Assembly (NCBI GenBank): GCA_041686935.1
Contig: JAWLCW010000005.1
Location: forward strand, 195,209-259,208
Source of the DNA: Mariniphaga sp041686935
Lineage (GTDB): Bacteria; Bacteroidota; Bacteroidia; Bacteroidales; Prolixibacteraceae
Reading direction: 5' to 3'
DNA: 64,000 bases
In this document: positions 33,509 through 42,618 of the stretch, in pieces
How positions within the stretch are numbered: the first letter of the stretch is position 1
How the letters are laid out: every line of letters starts with the position of its first letter
The notes under the pieces: generated by a model
What the model was told of the DNA's origin: nothing
Seen by the model: only the letters and a program-made list of their open reading frames with translations
Databases searched by the model: none
Program-made: the position numbers and the translations under genes

Positions 33509-35113
33509 ATGACGGATTTTAGATATCAAAAACCCTTTCCGATTTTAAAAGATGATACACAATACCGGTTGCTTACCAAAGATTATGTTTCAGAAGTGGA
33601 ATGTGATGGACGCAAATTAGTGAAAGTTGCTCCCGAAGGTTTGGAACTCCTTGCCAGAGAAGCTTTCACCGATGTGTCGTTTTATCTGCGGGCATCTCAC
33701 CTTGAAAAACTGGCAAAAATTCTGAAAGATCCCGAAGCAACTGACAACGACCGTTTTGTAGCACACACTATGTTGCTGAACCAGGTTGTTTCGGCCGAGG
33801 GTGAACTGCCAACCTGCCAGGATACCGGAACTGCAATTGTTATGGGGAAAAAGGGTGAAAATGTGTTTACGGGTGTAAACGATGCCAAACATTTGTCACA
33901 GGGAATTTTCGATACGTTTAAAGAAAAAAATCTGCGCTACTCGCAGGTGGTTCCTTTTACCATGACCGAAGAAAAAAATACCGGTACCAACCTGCCGGCG
34001 CAAATCGATATTTATGCTGAAGAAGGGAATTCTTATGAATTTTTGTTTATTACAAAAGGCGGAGGTTCGGCCAATAAAAGCTTTTTGTACCAGCAAACCA
34101 AATCGTTGTTAACCGAAGAAAACCTCACCAAATTTGTGAAGGAGAAGATTAACGATTTAGGAACCTCAGCTTGCCCGCCTTACCATTTGGCGCTGGTTAT
34201 TGGCGGAACTTCGGCAGAAGCAACGCTTGCAGCAGTAAAAAAAGCCTCTGCCGGTTATTACGATAATTTACCTGCCGAAGGAAACGAGGGCGGCCAGGCT
34301 TTCCGCGATTTGGAATGGGAGGAAAAAGTAACGCAAATTTGCCGTGAAAGTGGAATCGGAGCCCAGTTTGGCGGGAAATATTTTGTGCATGATGTTCGCG
34401 TAATCCGGTTACCTCGCCATGCAGCTTCCTGTCCGGTTGGGCTTGGAGTGAGTTGCAGTGCCGATCGCAACATCAAAGCAAAAATTACTGCCGACGGAAT
34501 TTTCCTTGAAGAACTGGAGAAAAATCCGGCAAGGTTTCTGCCCAAAGAAGCACCGTATTTGCAGCCGGCTGTTGACATTAATCTCGACCAGCCCATGGAA
34601 GATATTCTGAAAGAGTTGAGCAAACACCCGGTGAAAACCCGGCTGAATTTGAACGGAACGTTGATTGTGGCCCGCGACATTGCCCACGCACAAATTAAAA
34701 CAATGCTCGACGAAGGCAAACTCATGCCAGAGTATTTTAAAAACCACCCTGTTTACTATGCGGGACCGGCGAAAACGCCAAAAGGAATGGCCTCGGGAAG
34801 TTTTGGACCGACAACTGCCGGAAGGATGGATCCGTATGTGGATGAGTTCATGAGCCACGGTGGTTCGATGGTGATGCTGGCCAAAGGAAACCGTTCACAG
34901 GCGGTAACCGATGCCTGCAAAAAACATGGCGGATTTTACCTCGGTTCCATTGGCGGTCCGGCAGCAATTCTTGCAAAAGACAGCATAAAATCAGTTGAGG
35001 TAATAGATTTCCCGGATTTAGGAATGGAAGCGGTACGGAAGATTAAAGTGGAGAATTTTCCCGCCTTCATTATTGTTGATGACAAAGGGAATGATTTCTT
35101 TAAGCAGTTGTAG
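33509..35113 (+). CDS. fum: Fumarate hydratase, class I (4Fe-4S)
   Basis: 534 residues from ATG 33509 (MTDFRYQKPFPILKDDTQYR). It is a FumA/FumB-type enzyme. The three cluster cysteines align with Cys103 in LPTCQDTGTAIV, Cys222 in GTSACPPYHLALV and Cys316 in GVSCSADRN. ITKGGGSANKSFL and PVGLGVS fit the family; the C-terminal domain shows VYYAGPAKTPKGMASGSFGPTTAGRMD, and the chain ends FIIVDDKGNDFFKQL. It hydrates fumarate to malate in the TCA cycle and is oxygen-labile. A partial second copy of its 3' end follows at once in the same frame. Confidence 0.94.
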   Translation: MTDFRYQKPFPILKDDTQYRLLTKDYVSEVECDGRKLVKVAPEGLELLAREAFTDVSFYLRASHLEKLAKILKDPEATDNDRFVAHTMLLNQVVSAEGELPTCQDTGTAIVMGKKGENVFTGVNDAKHLSQGIFDTFKEKNLRYSQVVPFTMTEEKNTGTNLPAQIDIYAEEGNSYEFLFITKGGGSANKSFLYQQTKSLLTEENLTKFVKEKINDLGTSACPPYHLALVIGGTSAEATLAAVKKASAGYYDNLPAEGNEGGQAFRDLEWEEKVTQICRESGIGAQFGGKYFVHDVRVIRLPRHAASCPVGLGVSCSADRNIKAKITADGIFLEELEKNPARFLPKEAPYLQPAVDINLDQPMEDILKELSKHPVKTRLNLNGTLIVARDIAHAQIKTMLDEGKLMPEYFKNHPVYYAGPAKTPKGMASGSFGPTTAGRMDPYVDEFMSHGGSMVMLAKGNRSQAVTDACKKHGGFYLGSIGGPAAILAKDSIKSVEVIDFPDLGMEAVRKIKVENFPAFIIVDDKGNDFFKQL

Positions 35114-35206
35114 TCAACTTTTGAATTTGTGGGATTTATTGTGGCGGACAGGCCCGCCTTCATTATGGTTGACGACAAAGGAAATGACTTTTTCAAACAG
35201 TTATAA
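35114..35206 (+). pseudogene. C-terminal remnant of a second class I fumarase
   Basis: Right after the fumarase TAG, the same frame continues open for 30 codons and ends PAFIMVDDKGNDFFKQL then TAA (35204-35206). It is a diverged repeat of the fumarase tail PAFIIVDDKGNDFFKQL (35069-35110), with synonymous and a few other differences. The rest of the second gene is gone. It looks like the scar of a tandem paralogue that was deleted. Confidence 0.7.
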
Positions 35207-35245
35207 TGAAAAGGATATAAAGATGGAATTCTTTTAGTACTTGTC

Positions 35246-36055
35246 CTATTCAAAATAATCGGAATACGGCTCGCAGCAGGCAAAATATTCGCCGGGAGTA
35301 AAGCCGGAAAGGCTTTTAAAATCGTTTATCATGTGCGATTGGTCGTAGTACCCGCAGTCGCAGGCTAGTTGGGTGAGGGAAACCGATTTCTGCTTGAATT
35401 TGGTGTGCAGCGCATTTTGAAATCGGACTGTTTTCAGAAATTGCCTTGGCGAAGTTCCCACAAATGCAGAGAAATTTCGTTCAAACTGTTTGCGGCTCAG
35501 GCAGGTTAGTTCCGACAGTTGTTCGGTGGAAACCAGTCCTTTCGTGCGATTAATTTCCGAAAGACAGGAATTTATTCTGCTAAATTCGTGGTGTTTGTAG
35601 TTTTTAGCCAGCCTTTTTAACAAAAATTTTTCAGCTACCCTAACTTTTTCCAGAAACGTTTCTGCCGCTGATAGCTTTGATTCCAGCTCTGGAGCTTCAC
35701 TTTTTACAATAAATTTCAAAGGTACATTTTGAGCGAACAGCTCATTTACGGGAATATCAAAAAATAGAGATGCCCCGTGTGGTTGAAAGAGAATGGAAAA
35801 AAGGGAAAGTTTACCGGAAACCTCCAAATCGTAAAATCCTTTTTGCTGCCCGGAAATACAGGTGTTTTCCGGAATTGATTTTTTATTTCCAACGGTTTTT
35901 GGCCGGTGTTCAAAGTAAAATATGAGTTCCGGCAGGCCGCTGGGCACAATGCGCTGAATGTGCTTTTCGCCTGCCGGCAAACAGTTCTCCAAAGCCCAGT
36001 ATTTTTTTATGAACGGGGCCAGGTAAAGAGAGGGATATGCTGTTTGTAAACTCAT
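35246..36055 (-). CDS. AraC-family transcriptional regulator
   Basis: 269 residues. The N-terminal half is a DUF6597-like domain (IQRIVPSGLPELIFYF), and the C-terminal half has two helix-turn-helix units: GLVSTEQLSELTCLSRKQFERNF, and LACDCGYYDQSHMINDFKSLSGFTPGEY. The gene begins 3 bases after the VOC protein gene upstream, so the two form one operon. Effector unknown. Confidence 0.88.
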   Translation of the reverse strand: MSLQTAYPSLYLAPFIKKYWALENCLPAGEKHIQRIVPSGLPELIFYFEHRPKTVGNKKSIPENTCISGQQKGFYDLEVSGKLSLFSILFQPHGASLFFDIPVNELFAQNVPLKFIVKSEAPELESKLSAAETFLEKVRVAEKFLLKRLAKNYKHHEFSRINSCLSEINRTKGLVSTEQLSELTCLSRKQFERNFSAFVGTSPRQFLKTVRFQNALHTKFKQKSVSLTQLACDCGYYDQSHMINDFKSLSGFTPGEYFACCEPYSDYFE

Positions 36056-36058
36056 AAT

Positions 36059-36418
36059 TTACTCGTCCCCGTAAAGTCCCATCCGGTTGCCTTCGGAATC
36101 GGTGAACAGGGCAAACCAACCGCGCCCTTCGGCTTCGATTTTTGTTTTGGGCTGAACCACTGAACCACCGTTTTCAACGATTTTTTCGAGTGTGGCCTCC
36201 AGATTTTTTCCAGTGTTCAGGCTCACAATCACGCCGTCTTTCGACGGTTTAAAGCCAGGGGCCAACGAAATGGCGCCTTCGCCGGACGGGAAACAGGCCA
36301 TTTTTTCTTTACCGAAATCCATTCCTTCCAAACCGAGGTTAAAAACGGAGTTGTAAAAATTTACTGCACGTTCGAAATTTTCTGCCGGGATTTCCACCCA
36401 TGAAATGATTTTTTCCAT
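36059..36418 (-). CDS. VOC (glyoxalase/bleomycin-resistance) family protein
   Basis: 119 residues with paired beta-alpha-beta-beta-beta modules: WVEIPAENFERAVNFYNSVF at the start and TDSEGNRMGLYGD at the end. VOC proteins bind a metal for lyase, dioxygenase or drug-binding roles; the particular function is unknown here. It stands first in a two-gene unit with the AraC regulator. Confidence 0.86.
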   Translation of the reverse strand: MEKIISWVEIPAENFERAVNFYNSVFNLGLEGMDFGKEKMACFPSGEGAISLAPGFKPSKDGVIVSLNTGKNLEATLEKIVENGGSVVQPKTKIEAEGRGWFALFTDSEGNRMGLYGDE

Positions 36419-36457
36419 TTTCTGATATTTTTAAAATTTGACTTTGATTTGACCCGA

Positions 36458-36465
36458 CAAAAATA
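36458..36465 (-). promoter_or_regulatory. Candidate promoter -7 element for VOC-araC unit
   Basis: TATTTTTG on the minus strand, a full TAnnTTTG match about 40 bases before the ATG at 36418. A TTG lies 16 bases further upstream, slightly closer than usual. Confidence 0.45.
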
Positions 36466-36506
36466 TTTTTCGGGAGCTAATCAAAATTGGAAAAATGCGA
36501 CATTCT

Positions 36507-37499
36507 TTAATCAATGTAATTTTTGAAAAACTCCACAATCTCATTTTTAACCGCTTCGGGTTGTTCGTGACCCATTCCGGGAAAAGTTTTTACCGTTGAA
36601 TTTACGTTTTCCCGCTCGTAGATTTCCCTGCATTTTTGCCAGCGGGTAGGTTGCATTTCCTTGCCAAGCAGATTGAAAACCAGTTCCCGTTCATCCAAAT
36701 CGTAGCCGTCTTCGTAAGGAATGGCGTCGTTATCGTCCAGTTCACCCATGTAAAGGAATTGCGGCGTATTTTTAAATGCTTCGGTATTAAAAGGTTTTCC
36801 AAACAAATCCTGAAAATCATTCACACCCAGCGGAAAGTTTAACGGTTCGTTTTCCAGTTTTTCCAGCGGAAGAATGAGCAACCCGTTTAGCCCGCCGGCA
36901 GCGGCAGCCAAAATTTTATCGAGATGAACTGCCGTAAACCGGTTCACAAACGTTCCTGAAGCCGAAAAGCCTGTCATCAGGAATTTTTCGTTTAGCCGGA
37001 ATCCTTTTTCTGCGAGTTTCTTTTTGGCATCTTCCACCATCGCCAAAAGTTGCAGGTCAATTCGTTCCAAATCATTTCCCTTTTGACGGACTACATCGCG
37101 ATCGAAAGCGTGGGTGTAAATTTTCCAGTCGGTTTCGGGTCTCGGAAATACCGGGACAAGCAGCGGATACTTTAGTTTCCGGGCGACGTAATTTCCGGTG
37201 TAAAATTCAAGACTGGCAGTTCGTTTGGCTTTTTCGATATGCTTTTCAAGGTCATCACTAACAAAACCTGAATTGTTGGGCTCCACAATCAAAACCAGCT
37301 CTTCTTCATGATTCATGTCATCGGGAATAAAAAGAAAATAAGGGAAGTTGAATCCGCTTTCCGGCCTGGCTTCGGTAAAAATTAATTCTCCGTTTTTTAC
37401 GCCATTCTTACACGAACCCACCAGAATAGAAATCGCAATAATACAATAATACAATACAAATGAAAGTTGGATTTTTTTTCGCGGTTTTGGTTCTGTCAT
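36507..37499 (-). CDS. Alpha/beta-hydrolase-fold lipoprotein
   Basis: 330 residues. After a hydrophobic helix it shows the lipobox LVGSC. The nucleophile motif is MTGFSASGTF (GxSxSG), with a probable acid in MGELDDNDAIPY and His in FPGMGHEQPE near the C-terminus. PYFLFIPDDM and the tail NEIVEFFKNYID suit a periplasmic or outer-membrane serine hydrolase, perhaps on the scale of a PHB depolymerase-like or peptidase-like fold. Substrate unknown. The first six codons encode a charged run before the signal, and ATG 37499 is the only good start. Confidence 0.7.
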   Translation of the reverse strand: MTEPKPRKKIQLSFVLYYCIIAISILVGSCKNGVKNGELIFTEARPESGFNFPYFLFIPDDMNHEEELVLIVEPNNSGFVSDDLEKHIEKAKRTASLEFYTGNYVARKLKYPLLVPVFPRPETDWKIYTHAFDRDVVRQKGNDLERIDLQLLAMVEDAKKKLAEKGFRLNEKFLMTGFSASGTFVNRFTAVHLDKILAAAAGGLNGLLILPLEKLENEPLNFPLGVNDFQDLFGKPFNTEAFKNTPQFLYMGELDDNDAIPYEDGYDLDERELVFNLLGKEMQPTRWQKCREIYERENVNSTVKTFPGMGHEQPEAVKNEIVEFFKNYID

Positions 37500-37540
37500 C
37501 CTTTTAATTTTTTTTGTTAGTCAGGAAACGACGGGCAGAA

Positions 37541-38320
37541 TTACACATGCTCCGTGTTGTAACTGATATCTGTTATTTCGAGTTTGAGCCACGTCCATGG
37601 TCCGGAATCCAGCATCCACGTGGCTTCCATTTTCGATGGAATTTTAATACCGCTAAATTCAGCATGTTCCTGCGCGGTTATTACCCATTCGTGACGCTTT
37701 GCATCCGCTGCATTTCCCATATAACGAAGAGCAATAAATTTTTCGAAAAACCCTTCGTTATTGAAATAAAAAGTGCCCGAACCGGTTGTTCCCTTGAAAT
37801 TCAGGGTTGCCTTTGCGGAATGTGCGTCCAATTCTTCCCATGAAATATGAGGACTTACCATTCCGGAAGGAAACCAAACGGTTTCGCCAAGGTAGCGCTG
37901 CAATGTGCCTTCGTCCATTTTTTCGCCGGTTTCTTTTCCGAGGTTGAGAAGTCCGTTCAACGTCATCTGCATTTCGCCTTTGCCACCGATAAATTTGTCG
38001 CGCCCGAGCACTGAAACAAAGGGAGCCATTTTCAAACGCACCGTCCAGATAAATGCCGGGTTTTCGGCATTAAAAAACTGCTGGGTAACGGCCTGGTTCC
38101 ATTTTTTTTGTTCCGGTTTCAGTTTCATCAAAAAGCTTTGTTTCAAGGCAACAGTTCGGGCTTTTTCTTTGCCAACTGCTCCCGAAACTTTCAGCCACTT
38201 TTGAATTGGCGCAGGCAGGTGAATTATTTCTTCTTCAGTTAATATTTCACTTTTCCGGGAGGTTGCGTTTCCCAAAATACGAGAAGTTTCTTCTTTTATT
38301 TTTTGTTTGAATGAAGTCAT
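37541..38320 (-). CDS. DUF6544/DUF6920-type protein of unknown function
   Basis: 259 residues from ATG 38320 (a start at 38362 adds 14 residues without clear signal). It opens MTSFKQKIKEETSRILGN, then LPAPIQKWLKVSGAVGKEK, a phrase common to the DUF6544/6920 family. The chain continues with mostly beta sequence and ends WTWLKLEITDISYNTEHV. No catalytic site is known. Next to an alpha/beta hydrolase lipoprotein and an MBL-fold enzyme on the same strand. Confidence 0.65.
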   Translation of the reverse strand: MTSFKQKIKEETSRILGNATSRKSEILTEEEIIHLPAPIQKWLKVSGAVGKEKARTVALKQSFLMKLKPEQKKWNQAVTQQFFNAENPAFIWTVRLKMAPFVSVLGRDKFIGGKGEMQMTLNGLLNLGKETGEKMDEGTLQRYLGETVWFPSGMVSPHISWEELDAHSAKATLNFKGTTGSGTFYFNNEGFFEKFIALRYMGNAADAKRHEWVITAQEHAEFSGIKIPSKMEATWMLDSGPWTWLKLEITDISYNTEHV

Positions 38321-38467
38321 ACTCTGTTTTCTTTGATGTTTTTCACCATAAAAGCTGCACATAAAATAGTAACCAGATTGCGTAAATGGTTTTTTTCTCG
38401 CTTCATTTTTGGTTTTTTTTTGAGTTCACCCTAAAAATGCCACAATCTCATTAAATTGCAAAATTTA

Positions 38468-39211
38468 TCAAAGATTTTGTGGTTTACATATAAATTTTTG
38501 AAGGTATTTTTGCCATTCTTTCTTTAGCAATTCCCATGAGATTTCCCCACCGTGGCCAGGTAGAAATAATCGGTAACCGGTTTTTAAGAGTTTTTCCCAA
38601 CTTTTTATCATTTCCGGCACATCGTTGGCAAAAGGCGGAAAAACTGAATTTTTAAAAGTACCAATAAGTGTGTCGCCCACAATAGCAATTTCCTTGTCAA
38701 CTAAAATGCTTAAAGAACCTTCAGTGTGACCGGGCGTTGAAATGATGCGAATCAGCCTGCCAAATTCCTGCAATTCCAATTCATTTTCAATTAAAATATC
38801 CGGTACGAAGGCTTTGTAACTGAAATGTTTTGTGTTCAGCCGTTTTCCCAAACCAACAATAATCCTGGAGAATCCGAACGTTCCCGAAGGCAGCGGCGTA
38901 AATCCGTTTCTGTAAAATTCTGCTTCTTTTTTGCTTACCAGAATTTTACAGTTTTCCTGCGCCTGAATTGATGCAGCATTCTGGCAATGGTCATAGTGAG
39001 TGTGAGTAAGTGCCAGAAAGTCTATGGATTTACCTTCTTCATTTAATCGTAGAAGATTTTTGTTCAGCTTTTTCCAGGAAGAATTTTTGCCGGTGTCAAC
39101 CAATAGACCTTTTGCACCATTCCAAACAAAATAAACGTTGCTTCTTCCTTTTAAAACCTTCAGGATTTCAAGGTTGTGCGTTGTCGTCCATTTTTTCAGT
39201 TTGACCGGCAT
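38468..39211 (-). CDS. MBL-fold metallohydrolase
   Basis: 247 residues with the metallo-beta-lactamase fold. The metal site H70-x-H72-x-D74-H75 (in LTHTHYDHCQNA), the His of TPGHTEGSL, the Asp of VGDTLIG and the His of LPGHGGEIS are all in place. Subfamily (glyoxalase II, quorum lactonase or general) cannot be told. Expected to bind two zinc ions and cleave an ester, thioester or lactone. Confidence 0.85.
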   Translation of the reverse strand: MPVKLKKWTTTHNLEILKVLKGRSNVYFVWNGAKGLLVDTGKNSSWKKLNKNLLRLNEEGKSIDFLALTHTHYDHCQNAASIQAQENCKILVSKKEAEFYRNGFTPLPSGTFGFSRIIVGLGKRLNTKHFSYKAFVPDILIENELELQEFGRLIRIISTPGHTEGSLSILVDKEIAIVGDTLIGTFKNSVFPPFANDVPEMIKSWEKLLKTGYRLFLPGHGGEISWELLKKEWQKYLQKFICKPQNL

Positions 39212-39217
39212 TGGAAT

Positions 39218-40114
39218 TTAGCTTTTCCGAAGTACATCCAAAACATGGTTTCTGAGGGCTTTTGTGTTCAGCGCTCCGGTTACATGCCCGTTTTCAATTA
39301 CTTTTACCGAATGCCCGGTGTAGCTTTCTTTTTGCACATCGTATTCAATAAACTGGTCGAACCGTCCCAACAATGGAAAAATATTTAGTGTTGTTACTTT
39401 TTTAAAAGCGCCATCAAAATTCAGAACTTTTCTTAATGCACCAGGGTTTTTTAGCGCATTTTCAGCAGTAAGTTTTTTGTATTTGCTTCGAATAAACAAT
39501 TCTCCCAAAAAGGTGCCGGCCATCAGAGGAACATAGGCTGTGGAAGTATTGAAATAACTTCGGTGCAAATTGGTTACCCAACCGCCCAGACTGATTCCCG
39601 AGGTTAGAATTTTATCGCATCCTTTAGGGTGCAATGCAGAAATCAGCGCTTCGTTTAATTTTACTGATGTGGCAATCATCGCTGCAAAATTCTCCAAATC
39701 AGTCATTTTATTCTGATAGTCTTTAAGCGAACTGTTATGAAATGGCGCCCTGACTACAATCAGATTTGCCTGAATTTCTTCCTTTGTGTTTACAAAAATC
39801 TGGTAAAACGTGTTTTTTGCACTTTTTCTTAAATCGAAAGATCGTTCGTTGTTTCCGTGATGGTAAATGATTACCGGAAAATCTTTGCCATACCATTTTA
39901 CGATTTTGAATGCGGGATCTAAAATTCCAATGGGACTTTCGGCCGCCAGCTCATAAGTTCCTTCCTGAATTGTTTCGGGAAATTTGATTTTCGTTTTTTC
40001 AACCAGTTCAAAAAAAGGCTGGGATTCCTGACTGTGACTGAAAAATTTCTTTTTTCCGGTTGCCAGCGCACCAATTGTTGCAGTAAGTTTGTCGAGAAAA
40101 ATATGATGGTTCAT
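39218..40114 (-). CDS. Alpha/beta hydrolase, cytoplasmic
   Basis: 298 residues, no signal peptide. FPVIIYHHGNNERSFD is the oxyanion strand, TSGISLGGWVTNLHRS holds the nucleophile motif GxSxGG, and ENGHVTGALNTKALRNHV the probable catalytic His. No subfamily could be recognised. It begins 5 bases after the rhomboid gene on the same strand and ends 6 bases from the MBL-fold gene. Confidence 0.7.
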   Translation of the reverse strand: MNHHIFLDKLTATIGALATGKKKFFSHSQESQPFFELVEKTKIKFPETIQEGTYELAAESPIGILDPAFKIVKWYGKDFPVIIYHHGNNERSFDLRKSAKNTFYQIFVNTKEEIQANLIVVRAPFHNSSLKDYQNKMTDLENFAAMIATSVKLNEALISALHPKGCDKILTSGISLGGWVTNLHRSYFNTSTAYVPLMAGTFLGELFIRSKYKKLTAENALKNPGALRKVLNFDGAFKKVTTLNIFPLLGRFDQFIEYDVQKESYTGHSVKVIENGHVTGALNTKALRNHVLDVLRKS

Positions 40115-40119
40115 ATTTT

Positions 40120-40728
40120 TTAGAAATTTGGCAAAAGTTCAATAAACCGGCTAAATAGGGAAGGCCTTAAAATAATTGGGAAAATGAAACCGAAAACGGC
40201 TCCCAGAAAATGTGCGTCGTGGGCCACATTGTCGGTTTTGCGTTTGCCCATTTGATAGGAATAGATGAGGTAGCCTACACCAAAAACAATTCCCGGGATG
40301 GGGATAATGGCAAACAGGTAAAGCATTTCCCACGGATCGAGAAAAATGAAAGTGAACAGCACGGCTGAAACCGCACCGGAAGCGCCAACAGCGTTGTAGT
40401 AGTAATCGTTTTGGTGTTTTATCAGGCTCCAGACATTGGATGCCAGCATTCCGCCCAAATAGAGCAGGATAAAGTAGAAAACAGCTTTATTCCCGAAAAA
40501 GTAGCCAAAATAGCTCTCCACATTTCTTCCGAAAAAATAAAGGACCAGCATGTTTACAATCAGGTGGGTCCAGCTTACGTGCACAAACGCATGTGAAATT
40601 AACCGGTAATATTGTTTCCGGTGAACCACCTGCGCTGCATTGAACTGAAGTTTTTCCATGAGCGAAACATTCTGAAACGCCAGAAACGACACAACGGCGG
40701 TTATTCCTATTATTATATATGTAATCAT
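40120..40728 (-). CDS. Rhomboid-family intramembrane serine protease
   Basis: 202 residues with six or so membrane helices. Catalytic Ser117 is in NAVGASGAVSA and the His in AHDAHFLGAVFG (His173). HAFVHVSWTHLIVNMLVLYFFGR is the rhomboid L1/TM2 signature. It cleaves membrane-spanning proteins within the bilayer. The start codon overlaps the stop of the delta-subunit gene (TGATG). Confidence 0.9.
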   Translation of the reverse strand: MITYIIIGITAVVSFLAFQNVSLMEKLQFNAAQVVHRKQYYRLISHAFVHVSWTHLIVNMLVLYFFGRNVESYFGYFFGNKAVFYFILLYLGGMLASNVWSLIKHQNDYYYNAVGASGAVSAVLFTFIFLDPWEMLYLFAIIPIPGIVFGVGYLIYSYQMGKRKTDNVAHDAHFLGAVFGFIFPIILRPSLFSRFIELLPNF

Positions 40729-41729
40729 CAGTGTAGAATTTTATAAATCATTTCTTTTTGCAGCTCAGCTTGATCGGTTAGGGTGGAAACTCCCATTCCT
40801 TTGCTTTTCAGGTCGTATTCGCGTAAAATGCCCATGATTTCATACAACTTTGTAGGATTGTATTTTTTAGATGCTGCAATAATTTTTTTGATATAAAAAG
40901 GGTGACCGCCCATGGTTTTGATGGCGCCCTGTTCCGATTTGTCTGCTAAAAAATGGTAGGCAAAAATTTTGGAGAAATAGCCAAACAGCGTGGCAATGGT
41001 CATTTGTATGGGATTCTGCTGTGGGTTGGCGCCAAAGTAGTTGATGATTTTGTTGGCTTTAAGTACGTTTTTTGCGGCAAGGGCATCCTGCAGTTCAAGC
41101 ACATTAAAATCTTTGCTCAACCCGATGTTTTTTTCGATGTGTTCGGGAGTAATCCGGTTGGTGTCTTTTACGGCAATCACCAGTTTGTTCAACTCGTTGG
41201 CAATTTTGCTGAGTCCGGTACCAAGCGAATCAGTTAAAATCTGACAAGCCTGGGGAGAAATCGTGTAATTATGTTGTTTCAGGTAATTATCTATCCAGGC
41301 CGGCACCTGATTTTCGTATAATCTTTTTGTAGTAAGAATTACGCCCTTTGATTTGATGGCTTTATAAAGTTTGGTGCGGGCATCCAGGTTTTTGTATTTG
41401 TAATTGAGCACCAGAATGGTTGAGGACATAGGCCGTTCGGCATACGGAGCCAGGTTTTCAATTTTTTTCAGACTCTGTGCTTCTTTTACAATAACTACCT
41501 GTTTTTCTGTCATCATCGGGTAGCGCCACGAAGTTTCAGCAATGTTCTGTTCTTCGGTGTCTTTCCCGTAAAAAATGGTTTGGTTAAATCCTTTTTCAGC
41601 TTCGGAAAGCACATTTTTTTCTATATAGTTTGAAACCTGGTCGACAAAATAGGGTTCTTCACCCTGAAGCAAATAAATGGGATGGTAAACCTTTTTTTTC
41701 AGGTTTTGCATGATGGCTTCAAATTCCAT
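40728..41729 (-). CDS. holA: DNA polymerase III delta subunit
   Basis: 333 residues of the HolA family: an AAA+-like N-terminal domain with HPIYLLQGEEPYFVDQVSNYIE, NTAESWRYP-like central strand VVIVKEAQSLKK, and the helical C-terminal domain (NPIQMTIATLFGYFSKIFAYH). Delta opens the sliding clamp and loads it with the clamp loader. The gene follows amn closely (1 base) on the same strand. Note that delta proteins are poorly conserved, and assignment rests on the N-terminal signature and the context. Confidence 0.85.
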   Translation of the reverse strand: MEFEAIMQNLKKKVYHPIYLLQGEEPYFVDQVSNYIEKNVLSEAEKGFNQTIFYGKDTEEQNIAETSWRYPMMTEKQVVIVKEAQSLKKIENLAPYAERPMSSTILVLNYKYKNLDARTKLYKAIKSKGVILTTKRLYENQVPAWIDNYLKQHNYTISPQACQILTDSLGTGLSKIANELNKLVIAVKDTNRITPEHIEKNIGLSKDFNVLELQDALAAKNVLKANKIINYFGANPQQNPIQMTIATLFGYFSKIFAYHFLADKSEQGAIKTMGGHPFYIKKIIAASKKYNPTKLYEIMGILREYDLKSKGMGVSTLTDQAELQKEMIYKILH

Positions 41730-41730
41730 A

Positions 41731-42501
41731 TCAGAATTTTAAGTGTTTAACTGAAAGTCCGTTGTTTTTGATTTCGAGAAGTGCATCAATTCCGGCCTGA
41801 ATGTGTACATCCACATATTTCAGGGTAACCAGTTTATCGCTGTCGCTGGTTTTTACCCCGGCTGAAATCATGGGCTGGTCAGAAACCAGAAGCAGCGCCC
41901 CGATTGGAATTTTATTGGCAAATCCCACAGTAAAAAGCGTTGCCGTTTCCATATCGATGGCAATCGCCCGGGTTTTCTGAAGGTATTTTTTAAACTTCTC
42001 GTCGTATTCCCAAACCCGGCGATTGGTGGTGTAAACCACTCCTGTCCAATAGTCGTGGCCAGAGTTTCGAAGCACATGAGAAACCGCCCGTTGAATATTA
42101 AATGCCGGCAGAGCTGGCACTTCAGGCGGCATGTAGTCGGAGGATGTTCCTTCATTCCGGATGGCGGCAATAGGCAGGATAAAATCGCCCAGTTGGTTTT
42201 TCTTTTTCAGGCCGCCGCATTTACCCAAAAACAAAACGCCTTTGGGTTTCAAGGCACTAAGTAAATCCATAACGGTTGCTGCGTTGGGACTTCCCATACC
42301 AAAATTAATGATGGTAATTCCTTCTGCCGTGGCGTTTGGCATGTTTTTATCGCTACCCACAATGGGCACTTCAAAACGCAGCGAAAATTTTTCTACATAG
42401 TTGGCGAAATTGGTGAGCAGAATGTATTCACCAAAATCTTCCAGTTTTTTTCCCGTATAGCGGGGAAGCCAGTTATCTACAATTTCTTTTTTTGTTTTCA
42501 T
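41731..42501 (-). CDS. amn: AMP nucleosidase
   Basis: 256 residues from ATG 42501 (MKTKKEIVDNWLPRYTGKKL). Phosphorylase-fold features are TIINFGMGSPNAATVMDLLSALKPKGVLFLGKCGG, and AIDMETATLFTVGFANKIPIGALLLVSD, the PNP/UDP family signature. It cleaves AMP to adenine and ribose 5-phosphate. The ATG at 42501 is preferred to the longer frame from 42552 because a strong promoter core sits at 42555-42562. Divergent from the HsdR-N gene. Confidence 0.9.
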   Translation of the reverse strand: MKTKKEIVDNWLPRYTGKKLEDFGEYILLTNFANYVEKFSLRFEVPIVGSDKNMPNATAEGITIINFGMGSPNAATVMDLLSALKPKGVLFLGKCGGLKKKNQLGDFILPIAAIRNEGTSSDYMPPEVPALPAFNIQRAVSHVLRNSGHDYWTGVVYTTNRRVWEYDEKFKKYLQKTRAIAIDMETATLFTVGFANKIPIGALLLVSDQPMISAGVKTSDSDKLVTLKYVDVHIQAGIDALLEIKNNGLSVKHLKF

Positions 42502-42554
42502 TTCCCTAAAATTACAGCAGAATCGTTTATTTTGTTCAAAATAGCAGGTCAATA

Positions 42555-42584
42555 CAAAAGTACATTTTTCCGGTTGGCCTGCAA
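42555..42584 (-). promoter_or_regulatory. Promoter of the amn-holA-rhomboid unit
   Basis: On the minus strand: TTG, 19 bases, TACTTTTG, the best fit in the window to the Bacteroidota consensus. The transcript would begin near 42548, leaving a leader of about 47 bases before the ATG at 42501. It also means a start codon at 42552 would not be included in the mRNA. Confidence 0.6.
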
Positions 42585-42618
42585 TATTTGTTTATAAGTT
42601 AAGTAGCGAAAAAAGCCG

